Source: Pseudorhodobacter sp.
GTDB taxonomy: Bacteria > Pseudomonadota > Alphaproteobacteria > Rhodobacterales > Rhodobacteraceae
NCBI GenBank assembly: GCA_024641255.1
Contig: JAHEDL010000103.1
Span: 1-9,186 of the forward strand
Length of the DNA: 9,186 bases
Direction of reading: 5' to 3'
Below the pieces are notes generated by a model. The model had not been told where the DNA came from, searched no databases, and worked only from the letters and a program-made list of their open reading frames with translations. Both the position numbers and the translations under genes were made by a program. Positions 1 through 5,920 of the stretch are shown in pieces (the stretch's first letter is position 1; each line of letters opens with the position of its first letter).

Positions 1-1138
1 CGGGATCTTTGGCGTAGAGCAGCGTCATCTTATCGCCCGGTGCGGCAAAGCTTTCCATGTCAAAGGCTTGCGACAGCATCACGATGGTTTCGGCCACCAC
101 CGCAGATGGCACACCGTTGCGAATGGCCGCCGAATAGAACGCATCAAGCATGCGATATTTGCGCGAGGTATCTTCGGCTGTTGCAACTTGGTCGCCTGCA
201 AAACTGAACAGATCTTCTTCAACCCATGGGTCGGCCGCGGTGACAACACCCCCCGCATCGTTCAGCGCCACTGACCCGAAGTAGTCGTCCTTGGTGTAAA
301 GTGAGGCTTGCACCGGCATCATCACCCCGCCGCGATTGGCGGCGCGCACGGCCAAAATCTTGCCCAAGCCAAGGCTGGCAAACTCTGGCACCACCGCCAC
401 CGCCGCTTCGGCAAAGCGTTTGGCGGCGGCTTCATCAACCCCATTGGCAGCCATCAACGCCGCCAGATCGCTTGGCCCTTTCAGCCGCAGAAAGATGTCC
501 TGATAGGGTGGTTTGCGCTGCGCTTCGGGCAGAATGAAATTGACGCTGGTGGTGTTTTCGATGCGGGTTTTCACATAAGTCACCGGCCCCGAGGTTTCAT
601 CACCGATGCTTTCGCCCCAACTTGCGTCATCGCTGGCAACAACAGTTTCGGCAGGCAATTGCGACGGCTGCGGCGCCGTGGGTTTTGGAACGGGAACGCT
701 CGCGGTTTTTTGCGCCTGAAAAAACGCGAAATCCTCGCGGCTGGATGGCAGGGTGGTGATCAGCTTTTCTTGCCCGGTGATCAGATCATCGGTTAGCAAC
801 GACAGTTCGTTTCCGGCACGATCTGGTGGAATTTCAAGCGGTCGCAACAGCTTGCGGGTCTTTTGCGCGGCACCGCCAACGTCAAAGCGCAGCACCATCG
901 GGTCGCCCGCCAAATCCACAAAGGCCGAGGCGTAGGCCGCAGGCACCTCTTCTTCGGCCACATCCACCGGCGCGTCTGGGGTGCCAATGGTCACCACACC
1001 ACCGAAATACAGCGCCGCCGTAACCACCGCGACGGCGGCAATCGCCCCACCCCACAGCACCAGCGGCACGGCCCAAGCGTTGCGCCGCCGCTGTGCCGCC
1101 CGTTGGCGAGCCTGTTTAAAGCGCGGGTCGATTTCCAT
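1..1138 (-). CDS. M23-family (OapA/Csd3-like) murein peptidase, N-terminal part, truncated by the window edge
   Basis: The visible 379 residues are the N-terminal, non-catalytic part of what is probably a periplasmic peptidoglycan endopeptidase. A basic cytoplasmic tail (residues 1-20, rich in Arg) is followed by one hydrophobic anchor at about 22-47. A proline-rich linker lies near 148-163. The last visible stretch (about 330-379) contains A-x-x-N-G-V-P, an F-D-M-E-S-F segment and A-P-G-D-K-M-T-L-L-Y. This matches the second domain of MepM/Csd3-type M23 proteins, which precedes the zinc-binding catalytic domain. The H-x-x-x-D and H-x-H metal motifs are not in the window, so the peptidase call is inferred from the preceding domain. 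ATG at 1138 is preceded by a weak AAGG six bases upstream, and the TM anchor directly after supports this start. The frame is open to the left edge without a stop. It lies 77 bp downstream of the DUF1036 gene on the same strand, so the two may be co-transcribed. Confidence 0.75.
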   Translation of the reverse strand, partial: MEIDPRFKQARQRAAQRRRNAWAVPLVLWGGAIAAVAVVTAALYFGGVVTIGTPDAPVDVAEEEVPAAYASAFVDLAGDPMVLRFDVGGAAQKTRKLLRPLEIPPDRAGNELSLLTDDLITGQEKLITTLPSSREDFAFFQAQKTASVPVPKPTAPQPSQLPAETVVASDDASWGESIGDETSGPVTYVKTRIENTTSVNFILPEAQRKPPYQDIFLRLKGPSDLAALMAANGVDEAAAKRFAEAAVAVVPEFASLGLGKILAVRAANRGGVMMPVQASLYTKDDYFGSVALNDAGGVVTAADPWVEEDLFSFAGDQVATAEDTSRKYRMLDAFYSAAIRNGVPSAVVAETIVMLSQAFDMESFAAPGDKMTLLYAKDP

Positions 1139-1215
1139 GCGGACCTTGCCGGGAAACGAGAAATTTTTGGATCAATCAAGGCAAGCCTAGCGCAGCAACC
1201 CTCGCCGTGCCAGCG

Positions 1216-1617
1216 TTACGGCGTGGCGGCCAGAAACAGCGTCCAGCGTTGGGTTTTCAGGGTGTCCACCTCGATAAACCCGGCAGCGATATCACCGCGC
1301 GACCAACATTCGGTGATGCCGCGAATGGTGAACTTGCGCGGCGCGATACACATCTGGGTGGTGCCGGTCAAAATCGGCTGACCGAACACATCTTGCGCGT
1401 AAAGGTAAATGTAGCGGCTGGTCAGCTCATCTTTGATCACGTTGGCACATTGGTTAGGGCCAATCGTCCACCAACCTTCGGTCTGAAACTCGCCTTGCAC
1501 ATCTTGGCCGATGGCCACGTTGACCACATCAAAAGACTGGTTGCAGACGGCAAATTCGGCCCGCGCCGGGGTTGCCAGCCAAAGGATCGCAAGGAAAAGG
1601 CGCGGAGCAAAATTCAT
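1216..1617 (-). CDS. Secreted DUF1036-domain protein
   Basis: This 133-residue protein has a clear Sec signal peptide: a hydrophobic core at about 7-15, then A-R-A with likely cleavage after residue 20. The mature part begins F-A-V-C-N-Q and shows E-G-W-W (48-51), G-P-N-Q-C (53-57), S-R-Y-I-Y-L-Y-A (67-74) and K-F-T-I-R-G (95-100). These are the hallmarks I recognise for DUF1036, a small exported alphaproteobacterial family without a known reaction. Four cysteines (25, 57, 90, 104) lie in the exported portion and could form two disulfides; that is inference. The start at 1617 is chosen because it gives the intact signal peptide; no strong Shine-Dalgarno sequence is visible. It is divergent from dinB and upstream of the M23 peptidase on the same strand. 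An envelope role is suggested only by secretion and neighbourhood. Confidence 0.8.
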   Translation of the reverse strand: MNFAPRLFLAILWLATPARAEFAVCNQSFDVVNVAIGQDVQGEFQTEGWWTIGPNQCANVIKDELTSRYIYLYAQDVFGQPILTGTTQMCIAPRKFTIRGITECWSRGDIAAGFIEVDTLKTQRWTLFLAATP

Positions 1618-1658
1618 GCTGCAAGCTTAGCGGTAAGGCGGCTTTGCCGAAAGCCCTT

Positions 1659-1673
1659 CGCAGCAAAGCTGCG
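1659..1673. repeat. Small perfect inverted repeat between divergent DUF1036 and dinB genes
   Basis: CGCAGC-AAA-GCTGCG is a perfect 6-bp inverted repeat with a 3-base spacer in the 101-bp divergent spacer (1618-1718). No T-run follows on either strand, so it is not an obvious terminator. It could be an operator or chance in GC-rich DNA. I found no convincing -35/-10 pair for either gene in this spacer, and no GTTC-N7-GTTC, the LexA box known from alphaproteobacteria. Confidence 0.3.
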
Positions 1674-1718
1674 GCGGTTTGATGGACAGCCCCCCACCCT
1701 GTAAGGCATACTGCCGCC

Positions 1719-2972
1719 ATGCCCGCCCTATGCCGCGACTGCTTGACCCCCTTTGACGCCGGAGCGCGCTGCCCCGCTTGCCGGTCGCCGCGGGTGCTGG
1801 TGCATGGCGAACTTTACGATCTGTCTATCGCGCATATGGACTGCGATGCGTTTTATGCCTCGGTCGAAAAGCGCGACAACCCCGATCTGCGCGACAAACC
1901 GGTGATTGTGGGCGGTGGCACGCGGGGCGTGGTGTCGACAGCCTGTTATCTGGCGCGCATTCATGGAGTGCGGTCGGCAATGCCGATGTTTCAGGCGTTG
2001 AAGCTGTGCCCCGAGGCAGTGGTGGTGAAGCCACGGATGTCGGTTTACGTCGAAACTTCGCGCGCGATCCGGGCGATGATGGAAGAGTTGACGCCGGCAA
2101 TCGAACCGCTGTCGCTGGACGAAGCCTTTCTAGATCTGACCGGAACGGCGCGGCTGCACGGTGCGCCGCCTGCGATCATGCTGGCACGGTTGACCAAGCG
2201 GATGCAGGACGACCTTGGGCTTTCCGGCTCTATCGGGCTGTCGCATAACAAGTTTCTGGCCAAGATCGCCTCTGATCTGGATAAGCCGCGCGGCTTTTCG
2301 GTGATCGGACGGGCCGAGACCGAAGCGTTTTTGCGGCCAAAACCGGTGCGGATCATCTGGGGCGTTGGCACCGCGACACAAACCGCGCTGGAGCAGGCCG
2401 GGATTCGCACAATTGCCGATCTGCTGCGCTGGGATCGGGGCGATTTGACCGCGCGCTTTGGCAGTATGGGCGACAGGCTATGGCATCTGGCGCGCGGGCT
2501 GGATACCCGCCGCGTCAATCGTGACGAAAAGCTGAAGTCGATCAGCAAGGAAACCACGTTTTTCGAAGACACCTCGGACCCCGATCTGCTGGATGGCCAT
2601 CTGTGGCGGTTGGCAGAACAGGTGGCAGACCGCGCGAAGGCGAAAGGCTTGGCAGGGCGGACGGTGACGCTAAAGCTGAAGCGGGCCGATTTTCAACTGA
2701 TCAGCCGCCGCCATGCGCTGTCTGATCCGACGCAATTGACCGACCGCATCTATCGCGCGGCGCGGGCCTTGTTTGAACAGGCGGGGCCACGCGGGCCGTT
2801 TCGGCTGATAGGGGTTGGCATTTCCGACATGTCGACCGAAGCCTTGGCCGATTTGGACCGCGATCTGCTGGACCCCGATGCAGGCAAACGCGCGGCGGCA
2901 GAGCGGGCAACAGACGCCATTCGGGCAAGGTTTGGCAAAGAAGCCATCATCAAAGGCCGCGCTTTGCGCTAG
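1719..2972 (+). CDS. dinB: DNA polymerase IV (Y-family) with N-terminal four-cysteine extension
   Basis: This 417-residue error-prone translesion polymerase extends primers past damaged template bases in the cytoplasm. The first 30 residues hold C5-x2-C8 and C18-x2-C21, which look like a zinc ribbon and are absent from E. coli DinB. The palm follows: H-M-D-C-D with metal-binding D41, and tyrosine Y46 at the steric-gate position (Phe13 in E. coli). S-L-D-E-A-F contains catalytic D134 and E135. G-L-S-H-N-K-F-L-A-K-I-A-S-D lies near 186-199, and the thumb helix-hairpin-helix I-I-W-G-V-G-T-A-T is near 221-229. The little-finger domain runs from about 270 to 370. I see no canonical QL-S-L-F type clamp-binding tail at the C-terminus, which ends in a basic stretch. 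The start at 1719 has TAAGG twelve bases upstream and keeps the cysteine extension. The gene converges with the amidohydrolase gene, leaving 18 bp between stops. No LexA box is visible upstream. Confidence 0.95.
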   Translation: MPALCRDCLTPFDAGARCPACRSPRVLVHGELYDLSIAHMDCDAFYASVEKRDNPDLRDKPVIVGGGTRGVVSTACYLARIHGVRSAMPMFQALKLCPEAVVVKPRMSVYVETSRAIRAMMEELTPAIEPLSLDEAFLDLTGTARLHGAPPAIMLARLTKRMQDDLGLSGSIGLSHNKFLAKIASDLDKPRGFSVIGRAETEAFLRPKPVRIIWGVGTATQTALEQAGIRTIADLLRWDRGDLTARFGSMGDRLWHLARGLDTRRVNRDEKLKSISKETTFFEDTSDPDLLDGHLWRLAEQVADRAKAKGLAGRTVTLKLKRADFQLISRRHALSDPTQLTDRIYRAARALFEQAGPRGPFRLIGVGISDMSTEALADLDRDLLDPDAGKRAAAERATDAIRARFGKEAIIKGRALR

Positions 2973-2990
2973 CCCATAGGCAACGCAGCG

Positions 2991-3848
2991 TTACTCGGCG
3001 GCCAAGGGCAAAGATTGGCGACCAATATCGCTTATCTCGGCAATGACAGAGGTGATCAGCGCGCGAAACTGGGCAAAATGCGGCAACGGGGTAATCGTCG
3101 CCTCGTCCATATACAGGCCGCGATCAATTTCCACCTGAATCACATGGCGCTGCCCCGACGGGCGGCCATAGCTTTGCGCAATGAACGCCCCGGCAAATGG
3201 CGCGTTGCGAGCCACCCGCAGACCAGTTGCGACGAAGGCTGCTTCGACCCGGTCAACAACCTCGCGCCCGGCAGCAGCGCCAAAACGGTCGCCCAACACC
3301 ACATCAGGGCGCGAGGTGCCCGGGCGGGTGTGGCCTTCGATTGCTTCGTGCGGCATCGAATGACAGTCGATCAACACTGCCTTGCCAAAACGGCTGTGGG
3401 TTTCATCAACCAACTGGCGCAAGGCGCGATGGTAAGGGTGCCAAAAGCCGGTGATGCGCTTTTCAGCCTCGGCCAACGACAGTTTGCCGCGATAAATCGG
3501 CCGCCCGCCGGCAACAACGCGGGGAATCACCCCAAGACCGGACGACACCCGCGGATTGTGCGGCGCGCGGGAAACGCCTTCGATCACCGCAGGATCAAGC
3601 TCATCCGGGGCGCGATTAAGGTCAAGATAGGCGCGCGGCACCTGCGCGGCCAGCAAGGGGGCACCATGCAGAGGGGCATCGGCAAAAAGTTGGTCAACAA
3701 ACGCATCTTCAGAAGATCTTATCTGATCATTGCGCAGCACGGTTTGCGCAAGAAAAGCAGGCGAATAGGCCCGCCCACTGTGCGGCGACGCAAAGATAAC
3801 GGCCGTATCTTGCCGCTCGGGTCGATCGATGCGAAAAACCTCTGACAC
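2991..3848 (-). CDS. N-formylglutamate amidohydrolase family protein
   Basis: This 285-residue cytoplasmic hydrolase belongs to the HutG/N-formylglutamate deformylase family (FGase), which releases formate and glutamate in the last step of the five-step histidine degradation route. Family motifs are visible in order: S-P-H-S-G (21-25), D-L-N-R (76-79), I-P-R (108-110), D-C-H-S-M-P (161-166), D-V-V-L-G-D-R-F-G (182-190) and Q-V-E-I-D-R-G-L-Y-M-D-E (238-249). The His and Asp/Glu residues in these are the likely metal and catalytic groups; that is inference from the family. Translation starts at GTG, set by a well-placed AGGAG. No other hut gene is adjacent, so the true substrate may be another N-formyl or N-acyl amino acid. 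A sigma-70-like promoter with an inverted repeat lies directly upstream. Confidence 0.88.
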   Translation of the reverse strand: MSEVFRIDRPERQDTAVIFASPHSGRAYSPAFLAQTVLRNDQIRSSEDAFVDQLFADAPLHGAPLLAAQVPRAYLDLNRAPDELDPAVIEGVSRAPHNPRVSSGLGVIPRVVAGGRPIYRGKLSLAEAEKRITGFWHPYHRALRQLVDETHSRFGKAVLIDCHSMPHEAIEGHTRPGTSRPDVVLGDRFGAAAGREVVDRVEAAFVATGLRVARNAPFAGAFIAQSYGRPSGQRHVIQVEIDRGLYMDEATITPLPHFAQFRALITSVIAEISDIGRQSLPLAAE

Positions 3849-3854
3849 GTTATG

Positions 3855-3859
3855 CTCCT
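3855..3859 (-). promoter_or_regulatory. Shine-Dalgarno site fixing the GTG start of the amidohydrolase
   Basis: Read on the minus strand, AGGAG lies six bases before the GTG at 3848. No in-frame ATG occurs between them, so the rare start codon is well supported. Confidence 0.75.
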
Positions 3860-3864
3860 GTTAC

Positions 3865-3893
3865 CATCTGATATAACGATAAAACTTCAGATG
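3865..3893. promoter_or_regulatory. Inverted repeat CATCTGA-N15-TCAGATG, candidate operator
   Basis: Two perfect 7-bp half-sites (3865-3871 and 3887-3893) flank the predicted -10 element of the amidohydrolase promoter. The centre-to-centre distance is 22 bp, about two helical turns, which suits a dimeric repressor on one DNA face. Regulator identity is unknown, and no regulator gene is adjacent. Confidence 0.45.
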
Positions 3894-3898
3894 TCGAA
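3871..3898 (-). promoter_or_regulatory. Candidate sigma-70 promoter for the amidohydrolase gene
   Basis: On the minus strand, TTCGAC (plus positions 3893-3898) is followed after 16 bp by TTATAT (3871-3876). The latter is about 22 bp upstream of the GTG start, which leaves a short leader carrying the AGGAG. The local stretch is AT-rich compared with its surroundings. Confidence 0.5.
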
Positions 3899-3936
3899 AG
3901 CCCCGCGATTCCGATGCGAATCCGCCCAATACCCCC

Positions 3937-3965
3937 TTGAACAGCCCGACGACTCTGTTTATAGC
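3937..3965 (+). promoter_or_regulatory. Candidate sigma-70 promoter of the tRNA-Val/rpmJ block
   Basis: TTGAAC (3937-3942) and TATAGC (3960-3965) are separated by 17 bp; each matches four of six consensus bases. Initiation would fall near 3972, about 80 bases before the tRNA. I saw no better -35/-10 pair closer to the tRNA. Confidence 0.45.
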
Positions 3966-3975
3966 CCACCCATCC

Positions 3976-4004
3976 GACGCGGTTCCGCCCGCGTCCTTTT
4001 ATTT
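3976..4004 (+). terminator. Terminator-like hairpin between the promoter and tRNA-Val
   Basis: GACGCGG (3976-3982) pairs perfectly with CCGCGTC (3989-3995) across a six-base loop, and CTTTTATTT follows. This has the form of an intrinsic terminator on the plus strand. No plus-strand gene ends just upstream; the nearest is dinB, 1 kb away. It could therefore attenuate the tRNA transcript, end a very short RNA, or block long read-through. On the minus strand no T-run follows. Confidence 0.45.
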
Positions 4005-4020
4005 GGCCCTTTGGGCTAAA
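4002..4020 (+). other. Second hairpin in the tRNA-Val upstream leader
   Basis: TTTGGCCC (4002-4009) pairs with GGGCTAAA (4013-4020) across TTT, with one G-U pair. It overlaps the T-rich tail of the preceding hairpin by about three bases. It is followed by CAAAAAG, so it is not itself a terminator on the plus strand. Confidence 0.4.
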
Positions 4021-4051
4021 CAAAAAGATTGGGTGGAAACGTCAGGTTTGT

Positions 4052-4126
4052 GGGCGGTTAGCTCAGCGGTAGAGCACTACGTTGACATCGTAGTGGCCAC
4101 TGGTTCGATCCCAGTACCGCCCACCA
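4052..4126 (+). tRNA. tRNA-Val (anticodon GAC)
   Basis: A full cloverleaf can be drawn by hand. The acceptor GGGCGGT pairs with ACCGCCC with one G-U free fit at its end. The D-stem is GCTC/GAGC around AGCGGTA. The anticodon stem CTACG/CGTAG holds the loop TTGACAT, giving anticodon GAC, which reads GUC and GUU valine codons. The variable loop is TGGCC, and the T-stem ACTGG/CCAGT encloses TTCGATC. The discriminator A is followed by an encoded CCA (4124-4126). The gene sits 71 bases upstream of rpmJ with no terminator between them, so co-transcription followed by tRNA processing is plausible. Confidence 0.97.
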
Positions 4127-4131
4127 TTCAC

Positions 4132-4178
4132 CGTCTTCTTAGGAAGGCAACGCTTTTCAACTGGCGCGAAGACGCGCC
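4132..4178 (+). promoter_or_regulatory. rpmJ leader with two competing stem pairings
   Basis: The spacer between tRNA-Val and rpmJ contains a local hairpin, GGCGCG (4163-4168), loop AAGA, CGCGCC (4173-4178). It also contains a longer-range perfect pairing, CGTCTTC (4132-4138) with GAAGACG (4168-4174). The second uses the loop and one side of the first, so they exclude one another. The rpmJ ribosome site begins about a dozen bases later. Any regulatory role is inference. Confidence 0.35.
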
Positions 4179-4197
4179 GCGAACAAGGGAGACAGCC

Positions 4198-4323
4198 ATG
4201 AAGGTTGCAAACTCGCTCCGCTCGCTGAAGACGCGTCATCGTGATTGCCAGGTCGTGCGCCGCAAAGGCCGCGTCTATGTGATCAACAAGACGCAAAAGC
4301 GCTACAAGGCCCGTCAGGGTTGA
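4198..4323 (+). CDS. rpmJ: Large-subunit ribosomal protein L36 (bL36), cysteine-poor form
   Basis: This 41-residue protein is a very basic component of the 50S subunit that contacts 23S rRNA. The sequence begins [11 protein letters not shown] and contains [15 protein letters not shown], then ends A-R-Q-G. This is the 41-residue L36 type familiar in alphaproteobacteria. Only one cysteine (C17) remains of the zinc-binding C-x2-C...C...H set of the 37-38-residue form, so it should not bind zinc. GGGAG about seven bases before ATG 4198 is a strong ribosome site. The upstream frame remains open back to 3937 but would read through the tRNA, so the short start is right. A strong terminator follows 23 bases after the stop. 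Confidence 0.97.
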   Translation: MKVANSLRSLKTRHRDCQVVRRKGRVYVINKTQKRYKARQG

Positions 4324-4346
4324 TCGCGCGCAGCAGCAAAGAATAG

Positions 4347-4376
4347 GCCGCCGAGGACATCCTCTGGCGGCTTTTT
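4347..4376 (+). terminator. Intrinsic terminator of rpmJ
   Basis: GCCGCC (4347-4352) pairs with GGCGGC (4366-4371). The stem extends inward through GAGG/CCTC with one bulged T, and TTTTTCATTTT follows. No T-run follows on the minus strand, so it works in one direction only. Confidence 0.9.
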
Positions 4377-4407
4377 CATTTTCTGGCTTTCACATTCGGG
4401 CTTCCAG

Positions 4408-5040
4408 ATGCATCCAAACCCCGCCTTCCGGCAAACGCCTACTGCTGAAAACCTTAAATTCGCCAAGGCACGCGGCTTTGGTATGCTTTCAGTCAACGGG
4501 CCAGAAGGCCCGATTGTGGCGCATGTGCCGTTTCTGTTGGCCGACGGCGTTGCCGAGTTGCATCTAGCCCGGTCAAACCCGCTGGGGCGGGCGTGTTTGG
4601 CGGCGGGCGAACTGCCTGCCCTGATCGCGATTTCCGGGCCAGATTGCTATGTTTCGCCGGATTGGTATGGCGCAGAAGATCAGGTGCCAACATGGAACTA
4701 TGTCGCCGTCCATCTGCGCGGCAGCTTGGCGCCACTGCCCGAAACTGCGCTGCACGGCCATGTTGATGCCTTGTCTGCCGAACACGAAACGCGGCTTTTG
4801 CCGAAAACCCCGTGGCGGTCGGATAAAATGAGCGACGGTGCGATGGACCGGATGTTGCGGATGATTCTGCCGTTTCGCTTTACGGTCGCCACGGTCGACG
4901 GCACCTGGAAGTTGAACCAAAACAAGACGGCCGAACAGCGCGCCGGAGCGGCGACGCAGATTGCACGGCAAAATGACCCGTCGGCCAAGGCGATAGCGGC
5001 ATTGATGCAATCGGTTTACCCACCCGAAACCAATGCCTAG
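4408..5040 (+). CDS. PaiB-type FMN-binding protein (putative negative transcriptional regulator family)
   Basis: This 210-residue protein belongs to the PaiB family, which has a split-barrel flavin-binding fold; Bacillus PaiB was described as a negative regulator of sporulation and protease genes. Motifs in order: H39-V-P-F-L-L (39-44), L-H-L-A-R-S-N-P (51-58), G-P-D-C-Y-V-S-P-D-W-Y (77-87), V-P-T-W-N-Y-V-A-V-H (93-102) and K-L-N-Q-N-K (168-173, KLSQN in many relatives). Length is normal for the family. No Shine-Dalgarno sequence is evident before ATG 4408, but the conserved N-P-A-F-R near the N-terminus supports this start. The frame starts only 31 bases after the rpmJ terminator tail, so its promoter must be very close or overlapping. 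The actual role is uncertain; a flavin-dependent oxidoreductase or heme/flavin-binding function is also possible. It is followed by the GST gene 44 bp downstream on the same strand. Confidence 0.85.
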   Translation: MHPNPAFRQTPTAENLKFAKARGFGMLSVNGPEGPIVAHVPFLLADGVAELHLARSNPLGRACLAAGELPALIAISGPDCYVSPDWYGAEDQVPTWNYVAVHLRGSLAPLPETALHGHVDALSAEHETRLLPKTPWRSDKMSDGAMDRMLRMILPFRFTVATVDGTWKLNQNKTAEQRAGAATQIARQNDPSAKAIAALMQSVYPPETNA

Positions 5041-5084
5041 GCTGCCCTGACGAATCGGCGATCACGCTTCGAAAAGGACAGAGA

Positions 5085-5696
5085 ATGCAGCTATACCATT
5101 CGCCCACCACGCCATTCGGCCGCAAGGTCATGGCGCTGATTCTGGAACTTGGGCTGGAAGCCCAGGTTCAGGTGCTTGATTCGACAGGCACGCCGCTTGC
5201 GCCTGGCAGTTTACCTATTGGCCACAACCCGTTGGGAAAAATTCCGGCTTTGGTCTGCGATGACGGGCAGGTGATTTATGATAGCCGGGTGATTTGCCGA
5301 TATTTGAACGATCTGGCCGGGGCGGCGATGTATCCGGCGGCGCCAAAGCTGTGGCAAACCCTGACGCTGGAGGCAACCGCCGATGGCATGTTGGATGCCG
5401 GGATTTTGGTGCTGTACGAAGGCCGCCTGCGTCCGGCGGAAAAGCAGTTCCCCGATTGGGTCGAAGCGCAGTGGTTGAAAATCGCGCGCGGGCTGGATGC
5501 ACTCGAATCTGATTGGATCGACCATCTGAACGGGCCGTTGGATATGGCGCAAATTGCGGTCGGCTGCATGCTGGGCTGGCTGGATTTCCGGCTGGACGCC
5601 CGCAATTGGCGCAACGGCCATCCGAAACTTGCGGCATGGCAAGCCGCGTTCGCGAAGCGCCCGGCGATGCAGGCCACAGAACCACGGATTGTCTGA
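5085..5696 (+). CDS. Glutathione S-transferase family protein
   Basis: This 203-residue cytoplasmic protein has the two-domain GST layout. The thioredoxin-like N-terminal half (about 1-80) opens with L-Y-H-S-P-T-T-P-F-G-R-K-V; the Thr8/Thr9 region occupies the usual Ser/Cys catalytic position. N-P-L-G-K-I-P-A-L follows, with the cis-proline at P54, and then Y-D-S-R-V-I-C-R-Y-L, whose D66-S67 pair is the usual glutathione gamma-glutamyl contact. The helical C-terminal half (about 86-203) includes the D-M-A-Q-I-A-V-G segment that corresponds to the conserved N-capping box. It most resembles the small YibF-like GSTs; its substrate cannot be told. AAGGA about nine bases before ATG 5085 supports the start. 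It may be co-transcribed with the PaiB-type gene upstream. No clear terminator follows it. Confidence 0.9.
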   Translation: MQLYHSPTTPFGRKVMALILELGLEAQVQVLDSTGTPLAPGSLPIGHNPLGKIPALVCDDGQVIYDSRVICRYLNDLAGAAMYPAAPKLWQTLTLEATADGMLDAGILVLYEGRLRPAEKQFPDWVEAQWLKIARGLDALESDWIDHLNGPLDMAQIAVGCMLGWLDFRLDARNWRNGHPKLAAWQAAFAKRPAMQATEPRIV

Positions 5697-5920
5697 AACA
5701 AGGTGCTGATTCCCGTTGCAAAGGTGCGGCACTAGGAAAGATTTTCGTCTGTTCAAGGCTGCAAACACCGAAAAGCTGATTTCCGCCGCCCCTGTGCGCC
5801 TTTGACCGCTGGACGGCATGGCTTTCCTTGTCTAAAACCCAGCCCGCAAGGCACCGGGAAACCGGGGCCTCATCTATACATGGGTCGCATGTCGTGCGGC
5901 CTCGGAAGGGAGAAGATCTC
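5697..5920 (+). other. Intergenic region upstream of petABC
   Basis: These 224 bases hold no convincing gene. The petA frame stays open upstream to an ATG at 5828, but that extension lacks a ribosome site and the family N-terminus matches the later GTG. A TATACA hexamer (5875-5880) could be a -10 box, but no good -35 box is placed 16-18 bp before it. A small hairpin with a GAAA loop, CCGG (5854-5857) with CCGG (5862-5865), lies just upstream. I cannot name the operon promoter with confidence. Confidence 0.5.
5907..5912 (+). promoter_or_regulatory. Shine-Dalgarno site fixing the GTG start of petA
   Basis: AGGGAG ends eight bases before GTG 5921. It decides for the GTG over the upstream in-frame ATG at 5828. 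Confidence 0.75.

Noticed and set aside
308..1704. Several plus-strand frames (308-796, 863-1381, 1207-1704)
   Set aside because: They lie opposite the M23 peptidase and DUF1036 genes, which have coherent domains and a signal peptide or TM anchor. The plus products are low-complexity Arg/Pro/His-rich.
2973..2992. Small hairpin AACGC-A-GCGTT between the convergent dinB and amidohydrolase stops
   Set aside because: The one-base loop is not physically plausible for a hairpin, and there is no T-run. Not called a terminator.
3015..3845. A 276-codon plus-strand frame opposite the amidohydrolase
   Set aside because: The minus-strand reading carries all family motifs and a clear promoter and ribosome site. 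The plus reading shows no recognisable domain.
3937..4323. A 128-residue N-terminally extended reading of rpmJ
   Set aside because: The extension would translate through tRNA-Val. Standard L36 length and the GGGAG before 4198 set the start.
5716..5743. Possible promoter TTGCAA-N16-AAGATT, and a sigma-54-like GGCAC nearby
   Set aside because: The -10 match is poor, and no GC dinucleotide sits at the required -12 spacing for sigma-54. It is too weak to assign as the pet promoter.
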